From NCBI RefSeq assembly GCF_003332305.1, contig NZ_QOIO01000040.1:1-52714 (forward strand): DNA of 52,714 nt, in the 5' to 3' direction. The stretch is from Microvirga aerophila. GTDB lineage: Bacteria > Pseudomonadota > Alphaproteobacteria > Rhizobiales > Beijerinckiaceae. How positions within the stretch are numbered: position 1 is the stretch's first letter; each line of letters begins with the position of its first letter. Made by a program: the position numbers and the translations under genes. The notes beneath the pieces are model-generated. The model did not search any database. It was not told the DNA's origin and was given only the letters and a program-made list of their open reading frames with translations. Positions 1 to 7,793 of this stretch are shown here, in pieces.

Positions 1-119
1 TTCAGCGCGTCGATCTTGGCCGGCTCCTTGTCGACGCAGCACACCGCATGCCCGAAATCCGCAAAGCAGGCTCCCGACACGAGGCCCACATAGCCAGCCC
101 CAATCATCGCTATCCGCAT
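1..119 (-). CDS. UDP-glucose 6-dehydrogenase, N-terminal fragment (cut by window edge)
   Basis: Only the first 39 codons are inside the window; the gene continues past base 1. The fragment opens with MRIAMIGAGYVGLVSGACFA, the N-terminal NAD-binding Rossmann signature (GxGYVG) of the UDP-glucose/GDP-mannose dehydrogenase family. It continues with a VDK acidic strand end, where the adenosine ribose is normally bound. Enzymes of this type oxidise UDP-glucose to UDP-glucuronate for exopolysaccharide and envelope polymers in the cytoplasm. GDP-mannose dehydrogenase cannot be excluded from so short a piece. The start is the ATG at 119, divergent from the asparaginase gene. Confidence 0.8.
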   Translation of the reverse strand, partial: MRIAMIGAGYVGLVSGACFADFGHAVCCVDKEPAKIDAL

Positions 120-282
120 CAGGATCTTCCCCGCGTTCCTTTGGAGGCGGGTTTAGGCGCAGGGGCGCTCTCCTGCAACCCACAGGCCATACCCGGCCGA
201 AAATATCTGTTTTGAAACAAGGATTCCTTTGACTTTCAGGCCGTCCCCGCACAAAAGACCGCGTTTTAAAGCGAGGCCTTTC

Positions 283-1290
283 ATGGATAATCCTTTTCTC
301 GTCGAGGTTTTGCGGGGCGAACTTGTCGAATCGCGCCATCGCGGCAGCGTTTCGGTGATCGACGCGGATGGGGCGACGGTTCTGTCCATCGGCGACGTGG
401 AGCGCCACGTGTTTCCGCGCTCCGCCGTGAAGGCGCTCCAGGCGCTGCCTCTGGTCGAGAGCGGGATTGCCGACAAGTATGGGCTGACCGACGACGAGAT
501 CGCCCTGGCCTGCGCGTCCCATTCGGGCGAGCCCGCGCATGCGGCGGCGGCCGCCTCCATGCTGGCGAAGGCGGGGCGGGACGTGGCATGCCTCGAATGC
601 GGGACGCACTGGCCCATGGGCGATGCCGCCGCCCGCGCCTTGGCGGCGAAGGGCAAGTCTCCGAGCGCGCTTCACAACAACTGCTCGGGCAAGCATGCGG
701 GTTTCATCTGCCTAGCCTGCGGCGTGAACGAGGATCCGGCCGGCTATGTGAAGGCCGGGCACAAGGTCCAGCAAACCGTGCGGGCCGCCCTGGAGGATAT
801 CACCGGCAGCTCCCATACGGACGAGGAGCAGGGCATCGACGGATGCTCGATTCCCACCTATGCGATTCCGCTGCCCGCGCTCGCCTTCGGCTTCGCCAGG
901 TTCGGCACCGGAGCGGGCCTGTCCCGCGCCTGCCAGGAGGCCGCCAGGCGGATCCGGCAGGCGGTGGCGAAGCACCCGTTCATGGTGGCGGGCACCGATC
1001 GCTTCGACACGAAATTGATGGAGCTCCTGGGCGAGCGCGCCTTCGTGAAGGTCGGAGCCGAGGGCGTCTATTGCGCGACCTTCCCGGAGCTCGGATACGG
1101 CGTCGCCCTGAAAGCCGACGACGGCAGCACCCGCGCGGCCGAGGCCATGATGGCGGGCCTCGTGCTCCACTTCCTCTCGCTTCGCGACGAGGAACGCGCC
1201 GCCGTCGAGGCGCTGGCGCAGCCCGTGATCAAGAACTGGAACGGCATCGAGGTCGGCCGCTATCGGGTTGCGCCTGATTTGCTGCAATAG
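283..1290 (+). CDS. L-asparaginase, zinc-containing ReAV-like class (asparaginase II family)
   Basis: A 335-aa cytoplasmic enzyme expected to hydrolyse L-asparagine to aspartate and ammonia. It belongs to the structurally separate asparaginase family typified by Rhizobium etli ReAV, not to the E. coli AnsA/AnsB or plant types. The family's catalytic and metal positions are visible: SAVK at 47-50 (Ser/Lys tandem), a second serine in ASHSGE at 79-81, Cys134 and Lys137 in NNCSGKH, and Cys188 in DGCSIP. This matches the Ser48/Lys51/Ser80 and Cys135/Lys138/Cys189 set known for ReAV. There is no signal peptide. I start at ATG 283, where alignment to the family begins; an in-frame TTG at 229 would add 18 unlikely residues. 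It stands alone, facing away from the sugar dehydrogenase. Confidence 0.9.
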   Translation: MDNPFLVEVLRGELVESRHRGSVSVIDADGATVLSIGDVERHVFPRSAVKALQALPLVESGIADKYGLTDDEIALACASHSGEPAHAAAAASMLAKAGRDVACLECGTHWPMGDAAARALAAKGKSPSALHNNCSGKHAGFICLACGVNEDPAGYVKAGHKVQQTVRAALEDITGSSHTDEEQGIDGCSIPTYAIPLPALAFGFARFGTGAGLSRACQEAARRIRQAVAKHPFMVAGTDRFDTKLMELLGERAFVKVGAEGVYCATFPELGYGVALKADDGSTRAAEAMMAGLVLHFLSLRDEERAAVEALAQPVIKNWNGIEVGRYRVAPDLLQ

Positions 1291-1315
1291 GTTGCCGGGG
1301 ACTCCCGGGTCGGCT

Positions 1316-3298
1316 TCAGTGCGGGCTCCCTCCGCTGCCGGACGCGCTGCGCTGAAGGCCTGCCGCAACGGCGATCTGCACCAGCTCCGGCAGGCTGCGG
1401 GCGCCGAGTCGCTCCATGATGCGTGCCCGATGCGCTTCCACCGTGCGCGGGCTGATGTCCAGGTCTCTCGCAATGGTCTTGTTGGTGCCGCCCGCTAGAA
1501 GCCCGTCGAGCACCTCGCGCTCCCGGCCCGACAAGCCGGCGATCTGGGCTTTGAAACGCTGTCCGATCTGGTCGCTCTCGGCCGATTTGTGAATGGCCGC
1601 GAGCGCCGAGGCAACCGAGTCCAGAAGCTGCTCCGGTCCGTAAGGCGTATCGAGAAAGTCCACCGCGCCGGCCTTCATGGCCTGAACGCCGAAGTCCACA
1701 TTGCCATAGGCTTCGCCGATGACGATGACCGGCAGGCTGAGCCGGCGGGCCTTGAACTCCCTCGGGATCGTGAGCGCGCCCGCTTCCGGTGTCCGGACAT
1801 TGAGCACGACACAGCCGGGAACCAGCATCGGCGCAACCTCGAGGAACCGCTGCGCGGAGGCGAAGACCTTGACCTCGTAGCCGACGCCCTGGAGCAGGAG
1901 GCAGATCTCCTTGCGCGAGGTGTCGCTGCCGTCGACCACGTAAACGATCGATCCGTCATGCTGCGTGATGTCCTGCGCGATTCCGCCCGCGCGCCGGATC
2001 CGCCCGTGCTCGTCGCGAATGGGAAAGAACGAATCCCGGATCCAGCGCACGCCGCCGTCCGGCCGGACGATATGATATTCCTGGGTGAAATCCTCGCCGC
2101 GCTGGACCCGCTCGCGAAACTTCGAGGCAAGCGCCCTATCGTCGGGATGGAGGGTCTCGATCCAATGATCCGGATTGCTCAACGCGACCTCCGCGGGTTC
2201 GCCCCATATGGCTTCGTATGCAGGGCTGAGATATTCGAGCTGCCCGGTATCGAGGTCGTGAATCCAAAGGACGGTGGCCGAATGCTCGGCGAACTGCCGG
2301 AAGCGCTCCTGGCCCTCCTTCAGGGCCTTCTCGGCGCGCATCCGCGCCGCCGCCTCCCAGGTGCGCTCAGCGACTTCCTGCGCCAGCGCCACCTCGTCGT
2401 CGCGCCACTGACGGGGTTCGGTCTGATGGATGTAGAGCGTTGCTGCCAGCACACCGGCCTTGATGATCGGAACGATGAGGCTCGCACGCTTGCCATTGGC
2501 GATGAACGCCTCGGCAACATCCTTTTGGGCCGTACGCGAGTCGGTGAGGGCGTCGTCCAGGCGGACGGTTTGCCCGGCCGCGAGTTCCTCATGGATCGGG
2601 CTGCCGAAATCCTCGATGCGGTAACGCCCGGCGAAGGTGGGCGTGACGCCGTCGGTCCAGTCGCTATCCACCGACATGGTTTCCCCGGTCGCGCCCATTT
2701 CCACATAGCCAGCGCGGCTCGCCGCCAAGTGCCGGCCCAACATCTCTGCCGCGGCCGCCATGGCGTCTCGTGGATTGCTCAACGTGCGCAGGCGGTTGCC
2801 GAGATCGACCAGGAACTGAAGCCGCTGTTCGGTCTGTACCCGCTTGGTCGTCTCCTGAATGATGCAAAAGACGCCGCCGACCTTGCCGTCCTCGATGCGG
2901 ATGGGGCTGTAGGAAAACGTGAACCAAGTCTGTTCCGGATAGCCGTTGCGCAGCAAGGTATAGGGCAGGTCCTCAAGATAGCTCGCCACACCCCTGAGCG
3001 CACCTTCGGCAATGGGCAGGATCTCGTCCCAGATTTCAGGCCAGACCTCTCGCAGGGGTTTTCCGAGGGCGTCGTGCTTCTCCCCGAGCATCGGCAGATA
3101 GGCGTCGTTGTAGAAGCTGATGAGTTCCGGCCCCCAGGCAATGTAGCCGGGAAACTTCGAAGCGAGCAGAGTGTCGAGCATGATGCGCAACGGCTGCGGC
3201 CAGGTGTCGATCGGGCCGAGTGACGAGGTCGACCAGTCATGCGCTTTGATACGGGCGCCCATGACGCCCACGTCGGTCAGGAAGTCGGAAGTGCTCAC
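1316..3298 (-). CDS. PAS-GAF-PAS sensor fused to a degenerate receiver and a LuxR/FixJ-type DNA-binding domain
   Basis: A 660-aa one-protein regulator. Order: N-terminal PAS-like domain (about 25-150, opening with the DWSxxxLGPxxxWP motif common in HWE kinase sensors), GAF (about 160-325), PAS (about 330-447), FixJ-like receiver (about 450-570) and LuxR helix-turn-helix (about 585-645, LSGREREVL and SPRTVEAHRARIMERL). There is no histidine kinase domain. Aligned by eye to FixJ, the receiver has Asn500 at the phosphoacceptor Asp, VDG instead of VDD at 455-457, Gly528 at the switch Thr/Ser, and Thr551 at the conserved Lys. Phosphotransfer is therefore unlikely and the sensor domains may drive DNA binding directly. 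The start is GTG 3298 with GGAGGA seven bases upstream. No kinase gene is adjacent. The domain calls are firm; the signal is unknown. Confidence 0.88.
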   Translation of the reverse strand: MSTSDFLTDVGVMGARIKAHDWSTSSLGPIDTWPQPLRIMLDTLLASKFPGYIAWGPELISFYNDAYLPMLGEKHDALGKPLREVWPEIWDEILPIAEGALRGVASYLEDLPYTLLRNGYPEQTWFTFSYSPIRIEDGKVGGVFCIIQETTKRVQTEQRLQFLVDLGNRLRTLSNPRDAMAAAAEMLGRHLAASRAGYVEMGATGETMSVDSDWTDGVTPTFAGRYRIEDFGSPIHEELAAGQTVRLDDALTDSRTAQKDVAEAFIANGKRASLIVPIIKAGVLAATLYIHQTEPRQWRDDEVALAQEVAERTWEAAARMRAEKALKEGQERFRQFAEHSATVLWIHDLDTGQLEYLSPAYEAIWGEPAEVALSNPDHWIETLHPDDRALASKFRERVQRGEDFTQEYHIVRPDGGVRWIRDSFFPIRDEHGRIRRAGGIAQDITQHDGSIVYVVDGSDTSRKEICLLLQGVGYEVKVFASAQRFLEVAPMLVPGCVVLNVRTPEAGALTIPREFKARRLSLPVIVIGEAYGNVDFGVQAMKAGAVDFLDTPYGPEQLLDSVASALAAIHKSAESDQIGQRFKAQIAGLSGREREVLDGLLAGGTNKTIARDLDISPRTVEAHRARIMERLGARSLPELVQIAVAAGLQRSASGSGGSPH

Positions 3299-3623
3299 AC
3301 GCCGTTCCTCCTCGTCTATTGGTATTCAACGCGTCCGGCCGGGCAACGGATCGTCGGATGCCGGCCAAAAAATTCCAAAATCATGTACCGGAGTTAGGAT
3401 CTCCTGACAGGGTGAAGAATCGGTATCTTGACGAAATGTCCCTGACGCCCCGTCGACCGAGAAATGGGACTTGCACCGGGCGGGATCGCAAGTCGCACGA
3501 CCCAGGAAAGCATGAACGCGTTGGAGAGCGGCCCCACGTTTGGCTGCAGGCAAACTGGTTCCTTCCATAGAAACGGATTCGTCGGCAACGATCAGGGGCA
3601 ATTCGGGATATACGCTCTTGGGG
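3299..3623. other. 325-bp gap without a supported gene
   Basis: Lies between the 3' end of meaB and the start of the degenerate-receiver regulator, both on the minus strand, so it must carry that regulator's promoter. Short open frames here have no ribosome binding site or family resemblance. An AT-rich patch at about 3366-3385 stands out against the GC-rich surroundings and could be promoter DNA. I see no convincing sigma-factor motif or terminator. Confidence 0.5.
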
Positions 3624-4610
3624 TCAGAGCCCGAGCAGCCGGATGATCTCGCTCGCGCCCGCATCGGGAGACAGCGCCCCGTCGCCGATCGCCTTCTCGA
3701 TTTCGGGAACGCGCCTGCGCAAGCCGGGATCATGTGCGAGGCGGTCATGTAGCCGCTCATGGACCAGCGCCCACATCCATTTGGTATCCTGCGCCTGTCG
3801 CTTGGCGGCCAGTTCCCCTGTCGCCTCCAGGCGCTTGCGGTGTTCGAGAACCTTGGTCCACAGCTCGTCGAGCCCTTGGCCGGTCAACCCGGAGACCGTG
3901 AGCACCGGCGGCGTCCAGGTGCTTGAGGCGGGGGTGAGGATGTGGAGCGCCGCCTTGTATTCCGCTGCCGCCGCCTTCGCCTTCATGCCGGCGTCATCCG
4001 CCTTGTTGACGGCGATCATGTCGGCCAGTTCCAGAATGCCCTTCTTGATGCCCTGCAACTCGTCGCCGGCGCCGGGCAGCATCAGCACGAGGAAGAAATC
4101 TGTCAGCTCGGCGACCGCCGTCTCCGATTGTCCGACGCCGACCGTTTCCACAAGGATCACGTCGAAGCCCGCCGCCTCGCACAGCAGCATCGTCTCGCGG
4201 GTCTTGGCCGCGACACCGCCGAGGGTGCCGGAGGACGGGGAGGGGCGGATGAAGGCGTTCGGGTCACTGGCAAGCCGCGCCATCCGGGTCTTGTCACCCA
4301 GGATCGCGCCGCCCGTTCGGGTGGAGCTGGGATCGACCGCGAGCACCGCCACCCTGTGGCCCTTCTCGGTGAGCGCGGAGCCGAGTGCATCGATGGTCGT
4401 CGACTTGCCGACGCCCGGAACGCCCGTGATGCCGACGCGCACAGCCTGTCCGGTGCGGGGCATCAGCTCCTGCAGGAGCGCCCGCGCGGTCTCCCGGTGG
4501 TCGGCCCGGCGCGATTCCATCAGCGTGATCGCGCGCGCCAACGCCGCGCGGTCGCCGCGCGCAACGGCCTGAGCCGTCACCGGCTGTCGTGTGTGTGAGC
4601 CCCCGTTCAT
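3624..4610 (-). CDS. meaB: Methylmalonyl-CoA mutase-associated GTPase MeaB (ArgK family)
   Basis: A 328-aa G3E-type P-loop GTPase that chaperones B12-dependent methylmalonyl-CoA mutase: it gates cofactor loading and protects or reactivates the enzyme. The Walker A motif GVPGVGKS is at about 63-70. The family regions ILGDKTRM, FIRPSPSSGTLGG, ILVETVGVGQSE and the guanine-specificity NKAD motif are all recognisable, and length is normal for the family. The mutase subunit genes lie 5-10 kb away on the same strand, so the function is well supported by context. The start is ATG 4610; a dispersed repeat lies immediately upstream. Its annotation history as an arginine/ornithine transport ATPase (ArgK) is obsolete. 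Confidence 0.95.
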   Translation of the reverse strand: MNGGSHTRQPVTAQAVARGDRAALARAITLMESRRADHRETARALLQELMPRTGQAVRVGITGVPGVGKSTTIDALGSALTEKGHRVAVLAVDPSSTRTGGAILGDKTRMARLASDPNAFIRPSPSSGTLGGVAAKTRETMLLCEAAGFDVILVETVGVGQSETAVAELTDFFLVLMLPGAGDELQGIKKGILELADMIAVNKADDAGMKAKAAAAEYKAALHILTPASSTWTPPVLTVSGLTGQGLDELWTKVLEHRKRLEATGELAAKRQAQDTKWMWALVHERLHDRLAHDPGLRRRVPEIEKAIGDGALSPDAGASEIIRLLGL

Positions 4611-4621
4611 GAGGACAGGCT

Positions 4622-4660
4622 TAGAGCATCAAACCCTAAAAGTGGACTCCACTTTTGGAA
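4622..4660. repeat. TAGAGCAT-type dispersed repeat with AAAAGTGG/CCACTTTT hairpin
   Basis: Begins TAGAGCAT and contains the perfect inverted repeat AAAAGTGG (4638-4645) / CCACTTTT (4649-4656) with a 3-nt loop. Related pieces occur at 26889-27029, 28711-28751 and 46664-46763. It sits just upstream of meaB, where it could affect the leader. The relatedness is judged by eye. Confidence 0.55.
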
Positions 4661-4709
4661 CCCTTCCGACGCCTACGTCGAGAGGATGCGCATCGTTCCT
4701 GTGCGACTT

Positions 4710-5504
4710 TCACCAAGTAACCGGGTTCATGCCGATCCGTCCCCAGCCGGGAAGCTTGATCGCCGGGCGGCGGACATCGAGCCCGGCGATGAGGCCCAGG
4801 AAATCGACCTCGAACCCTTCGACCCAGCCGATGGTGAGACCCGCATAGCCGCCGAGGGAGACCTGCACGCCCGTGCGGCTCGGGGTCAGGCCGACAATGT
4901 CGCGAAAGGGCTGCCAATCCTTCCCAATGGCGGTGGGCGGAAGCGCTGCTCCCAGCTCCGGCACCTGGCGCATCACGTGGGCCACGAACGTATTGGAGTT
5001 CGGGCCAGGCCACGCATTGTAGTCGCCCGCGCTCCGGTATGGGTAGGAGGTGACCGCCTGCTGGATCTGCGGGATCAGCCGCTGCGCGGCCTCGCCTTCG
5101 ATCAGCACGATGGGTTGCGGCGCATTACCGAACCAGCGCCCATCGGCGACCCATCCGTTGGTGCGCACCGGGCTGCCCCAGCCGACCTTGTCGTAGCGGG
5201 TGTACTGGCGTGCGTCGGCTTCCTTCACCACCACCCAGGTATGATGAGCGAAGATCCCGCGCCAACGGCCCACCCGCGCGGCATAGACGGCCACAATGGC
5301 CTGCGGCGCGGCGGAGGGCTGCGGCAGGAGCCTCGCGCTCGACCAATCGGCGGCGCGCCAGCTCGGCGCCACATCGTCGCGCATGGCCCACCAGACCGCA
5401 TGCGCCCCGAGAGGAAAAAGGAAAAGGCCGAGAACCACGAGGAGGAGGCGGGCGAGAACGAGCATGAACATGGTTGCAGAGGTATGCTTGGATTCCTGAC
5501 GCAT
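4710..5504 (-). CDS. DUF3750 family membrane-anchored protein
   Basis: A 264-aa protein of unknown function. Residues about 12-36 (MLVLARLLLVVLGLFLFPLG within them) form one N-terminal membrane anchor, and the rest appears periplasmic. The body carries family-like blocks WRGIFAHHTWVVVKEAD, GWGSPVRTNGWVADGRW and the PGPNSNTFVAHVMR segment. The Asn-Ser-Asn-Thr-Phe plus upstream His arrangement resembles a cysteine/NlpC-type fold with altered residues, but I cannot assign catalysis. The start is uncertain: ATG 5504 is used, while ATG 5471 or 5465 would begin right at the anchor. It is divergent from the lipoprotein hydrolase at 5653. Confidence 0.75.
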   Translation of the reverse strand: MRQESKHTSATMFMLVLARLLLVVLGLFLFPLGAHAVWWAMRDDVAPSWRAADWSSARLLPQPSAAPQAIVAVYAARVGRWRGIFAHHTWVVVKEADARQYTRYDKVGWGSPVRTNGWVADGRWFGNAPQPIVLIEGEAAQRLIPQIQQAVTSYPYRSAGDYNAWPGPNSNTFVAHVMRQVPELGAALPPTAIGKDWQPFRDIVGLTPSRTGVQVSLGGYAGLTIGWVEGFEVDFLGLIAGLDVRRPAIKLPGWGRIGMNPVTW

Positions 5505-5652
5505 CAAGGCGCTGCGGCCTTCTGGCTCGGCTCGTTCACCAAGGGTTTACCATCCTTGGCAAGCATTGGGGCCATTCTCTGTCGCCGCCTTGCGCCCGCC
5601 ATGATCGGGCGCGAAACAGCATTCCGATTAATTTCCTGGGTCCTCGGCCTTC

Positions 5653-6636
5653 ATGCTCTTTCCGCTTCCCCGCCTTGCTCTCATGGCCATCGCTGCTCTT
5701 ACCCTGTCGGGCTGCCTCGGAGACGAATCGGCCCTGACGGATGCGTCGCTGGCGTCCCGCGCCAGTCTTTCGAACGACCCCAAGCTCCTGGTGGCGACCA
5801 CGCGCATGCCGGTGGGCGAGCCCCTGCGCAAGCCATGGTTCAACAGCCAGCGCTCGCCGGACCTGGTTTTCGCCGAGGCGCGCCTGACGCCCCCGGCCAA
5901 CTCGCTCATCGGATCGTCGGACTGGGCCATCGCGTCGGTCGAGCCGCCGGTTCGCAAGGGCGCAGCTCAGGCCTTCGCCCAGGCGGCGTTCGGCCGTGAC
6001 CTGCTCCTGTACATCCACGGGTACCGAGAAAGCTTCGAGACCGCCGCTACATCCACCGTGCATCTGTCCGAGGGCATCAAGTTCCGGGGCGCGACCGGCC
6101 TTTTCACCTGGCCGTCTGCCGGCTCCACCTTCAGCTACGTGAGCGATCGCGAGAGCGCCATGTGGTCCCGCGATGCCCTGGAGGATCTGCTCACGGCCAT
6201 CGCCAAGACCCCGAGCGGCGGGCGCATCCACATCGTGGCGCACAGCATGGGCACGCTGCTGACCCTCGAGACCTTGCGGATGCTGCGCGGCTCGGGTGGC
6301 GACGACGCCATGTCGCGCATCGGCGCCGTGGTGCTCGCTGCTCCCGACATCGACATCGATCTTTTCGCCCGCGGGCTTGAACGGCTTGGCACGGACGCCA
6401 AGAAGATCACCGTCATCAGCTCCACCAACGACCGGGCGCTTGCGGTGTCGAGCCGCCTGGCGGGCGGCATCGTGCGGGCCGGCGCGGCCGATCGGGAGCG
6501 GCTGGAATCCCTCGGCGTCAGGGTGGCCGACGCCACCGAGTTCGGCGGCAGCTTCATCAACATCAACCACGACCTCTTCCTGTCCAATCCGGAAGTGCAG
6601 CAGGTGGTGAAGCGGGCGATCGACCGGGCGGATTGA
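5653..6636 (+). CDS. DUF900-type alpha/beta-hydrolase lipoprotein
   Basis: A 327-aa predicted outer- or inner-membrane lipoprotein. The signal peptide ends in the lipobox LSGC (Cys at about 22). The rest is an alpha/beta hydrolase of the DUF900 type: LLYIHGYRESF carries the oxyanion-hole His-Gly-Tyr, IHIVAHSMGT has the nucleophile elbow G/A-H-S-M-G serine, AAPDIDIDLF carries an acid, and FININHDLFLSNP near the C-terminus supplies the His. The substrate is unknown; esterase or lipase activity is inferred from the fold. It is transcribed toward the TctC gene with an 88-bp gap. Confidence 0.82.
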   Translation: MLFPLPRLALMAIAALTLSGCLGDESALTDASLASRASLSNDPKLLVATTRMPVGEPLRKPWFNSQRSPDLVFAEARLTPPANSLIGSSDWAIASVEPPVRKGAAQAFAQAAFGRDLLLYIHGYRESFETAATSTVHLSEGIKFRGATGLFTWPSAGSTFSYVSDRESAMWSRDALEDLLTAIAKTPSGGRIHIVAHSMGTLLTLETLRMLRGSGGDDAMSRIGAVVLAAPDIDIDLFARGLERLGTDAKKITVISSTNDRALAVSSRLAGGIVRAGAADRERLESLGVRVADATEFGGSFININHDLFLSNPEVQQVVKRAIDRAD

Positions 6637-6724
6637 TCCAATCGAGCTTGCACGGAAGTCTCGCTTGTCCTCGCAGGGTCCGGGACTAGGTTCTTGTCAA
6701 AACGAGAACCCACCGGAGGAAACG

Positions 6725-7711
6725 ATGACCTGGACCCGCCGCAGCATTCTCATAGGCGTCGCGGCTGCCGCCGCAGCTTCGAGCCTCGCCACATCGGCGG
6801 CTTTCGCACAGGCCGACTACCCGACCCGTCCGGTGCGCGTGGTCGTGCCGTATGCGGCGGGTGGCGGAACGGATTTCTTCGCCCGCCTGGTCTTTGCGGA
6901 GATCGGCAAGCAGCTCGGCCAGCAATTCGTCATCGAGAACAAGGCCGGGGCAGGCACCAACCTTGGGGCGGAATCGGTCGCGCGCGCAGAGCCGGACGGT
7001 TACACGCTTCTTCTCGGCGACAGCGCGACCTTTGCGACGAACCGCACCCTGTACCGCAAGCTGAACTTCGACCCATTTAAGGATTTCAGCCCGATCTCAC
7101 TCAGCGGTCGGTTTGCCCTCGTGCTTCTCGTCAACACGGACAAGCTCAAGGTGAACTCGGTGCAGGAGCTGATCGAGGAGGCCAAGAAGAGGCCCGGCGA
7201 GATCAACTATGGCACCCCGGGGCTCGGGAGCCCGTTTCACCTGGCGACGGAACTGCTGTCCCAGCGAGCGGGCGTCAAGTTCACGCATGTGCCGTACCGG
7301 GGCGCGGCTCCCGCCGTGCAGGACCTTGTTGCCGGCAACATCAGCATGATGTTCATCGACTTCGCGACCGCACGCTCGCAGCTTTCAGGCCCCATCAAGG
7401 CTATCGCAGTTGCCTCGCCGGGCGAGTTCTACGGCCTTCCGGGCGTGCCGCCCGTGGCGGCCGACCATCCGGGCTTTGAAGCCTGGGCTTGGCAGGGGAT
7501 CGTGGCTCCGGAGGGCACTCCGCCCGAAATCATCAACAAGCTCAACGAGACCTATCGGAAGGTTGTGAACCAACCGGAGATCCGCGAGAAGCTGACCGGC
7601 GCGGGCGTCGATGTGCTCCATAGCTCCCCGAACCAGATGGCCGCCTACATGCAGGCCGAAGGGTCCAAGTGGGAGCAGGTCATCAAGACCGCCGGCATCA
7701 CGCTCGAATGA
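6725..7711 (+). CDS. Tripartite tricarboxylate transporter (TctC/Bug family) solute-binding protein
   Basis: A 328-aa periplasmic binding protein. The signal peptide MTWTRRSILIGVAAAAAASS starts with a twin-arginine-like TRRS and ends at AFAQA. The mature part opens with YPTRPVRVVVPYAAGGGTD, the standard Bug/TctC N-terminus with the PxxAGGGTD ligand loop, and contains NKAGAGTNLG and HVPYRGAAPAVQDLVAG. The start ATG 6725 has GGAGGA four bases upstream; the longer reading from 6665 is not needed. No TctA/TctB membrane genes are in the window, so it is an orphan receptor, which is common in this family. The ligand (carboxylate, amino acid or related acid) cannot be read from sequence. A terminator follows at 7750. 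Confidence 0.92.
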   Translation: MTWTRRSILIGVAAAAAASSLATSAAFAQADYPTRPVRVVVPYAAGGGTDFFARLVFAEIGKQLGQQFVIENKAGAGTNLGAESVARAEPDGYTLLLGDSATFATNRTLYRKLNFDPFKDFSPISLSGRFALVLLVNTDKLKVNSVQELIEEAKKRPGEINYGTPGLGSPFHLATELLSQRAGVKFTHVPYRGAAPAVQDLVAGNISMMFIDFATARSQLSGPIKAIAVASPGEFYGLPGVPPVAADHPGFEAWAWQGIVAPEGTPPEIINKLNETYRKVVNQPEIREKLTGAGVDVLHSSPNQMAAYMQAEGSKWEQVIKTAGITLE

Positions 7712-7749
7712 TCATCGAGCCTGGCTCACCCTCACGGTAGCCTCGAAGA

Positions 7750-7783
7750 CAGAGCAGCCCTCAGGGCTGCTCTGCCGTTTCCA
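7750..7783 (+). terminator. Rho-independent terminator after the TctC gene
   Basis: Perfect 11-bp stem CAGAGCAGCCC / GGGCTGCTCTG with a 3-nt loop (7750-7774), followed by CCGTTTCC. The T-run is short, but position 39 bp after the stop codon supports termination. Confidence 0.75.
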
Positions 7784-7793
7784 GGCGCGGGTC

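Noticed and set aside
4686..5999. Plus-strand open frame (437 codons) across the DUF3750 gene and lipoprotein start
   Set aside because: No domain, no ribosome site, and it runs through the divergent promoter region of two supported genes.
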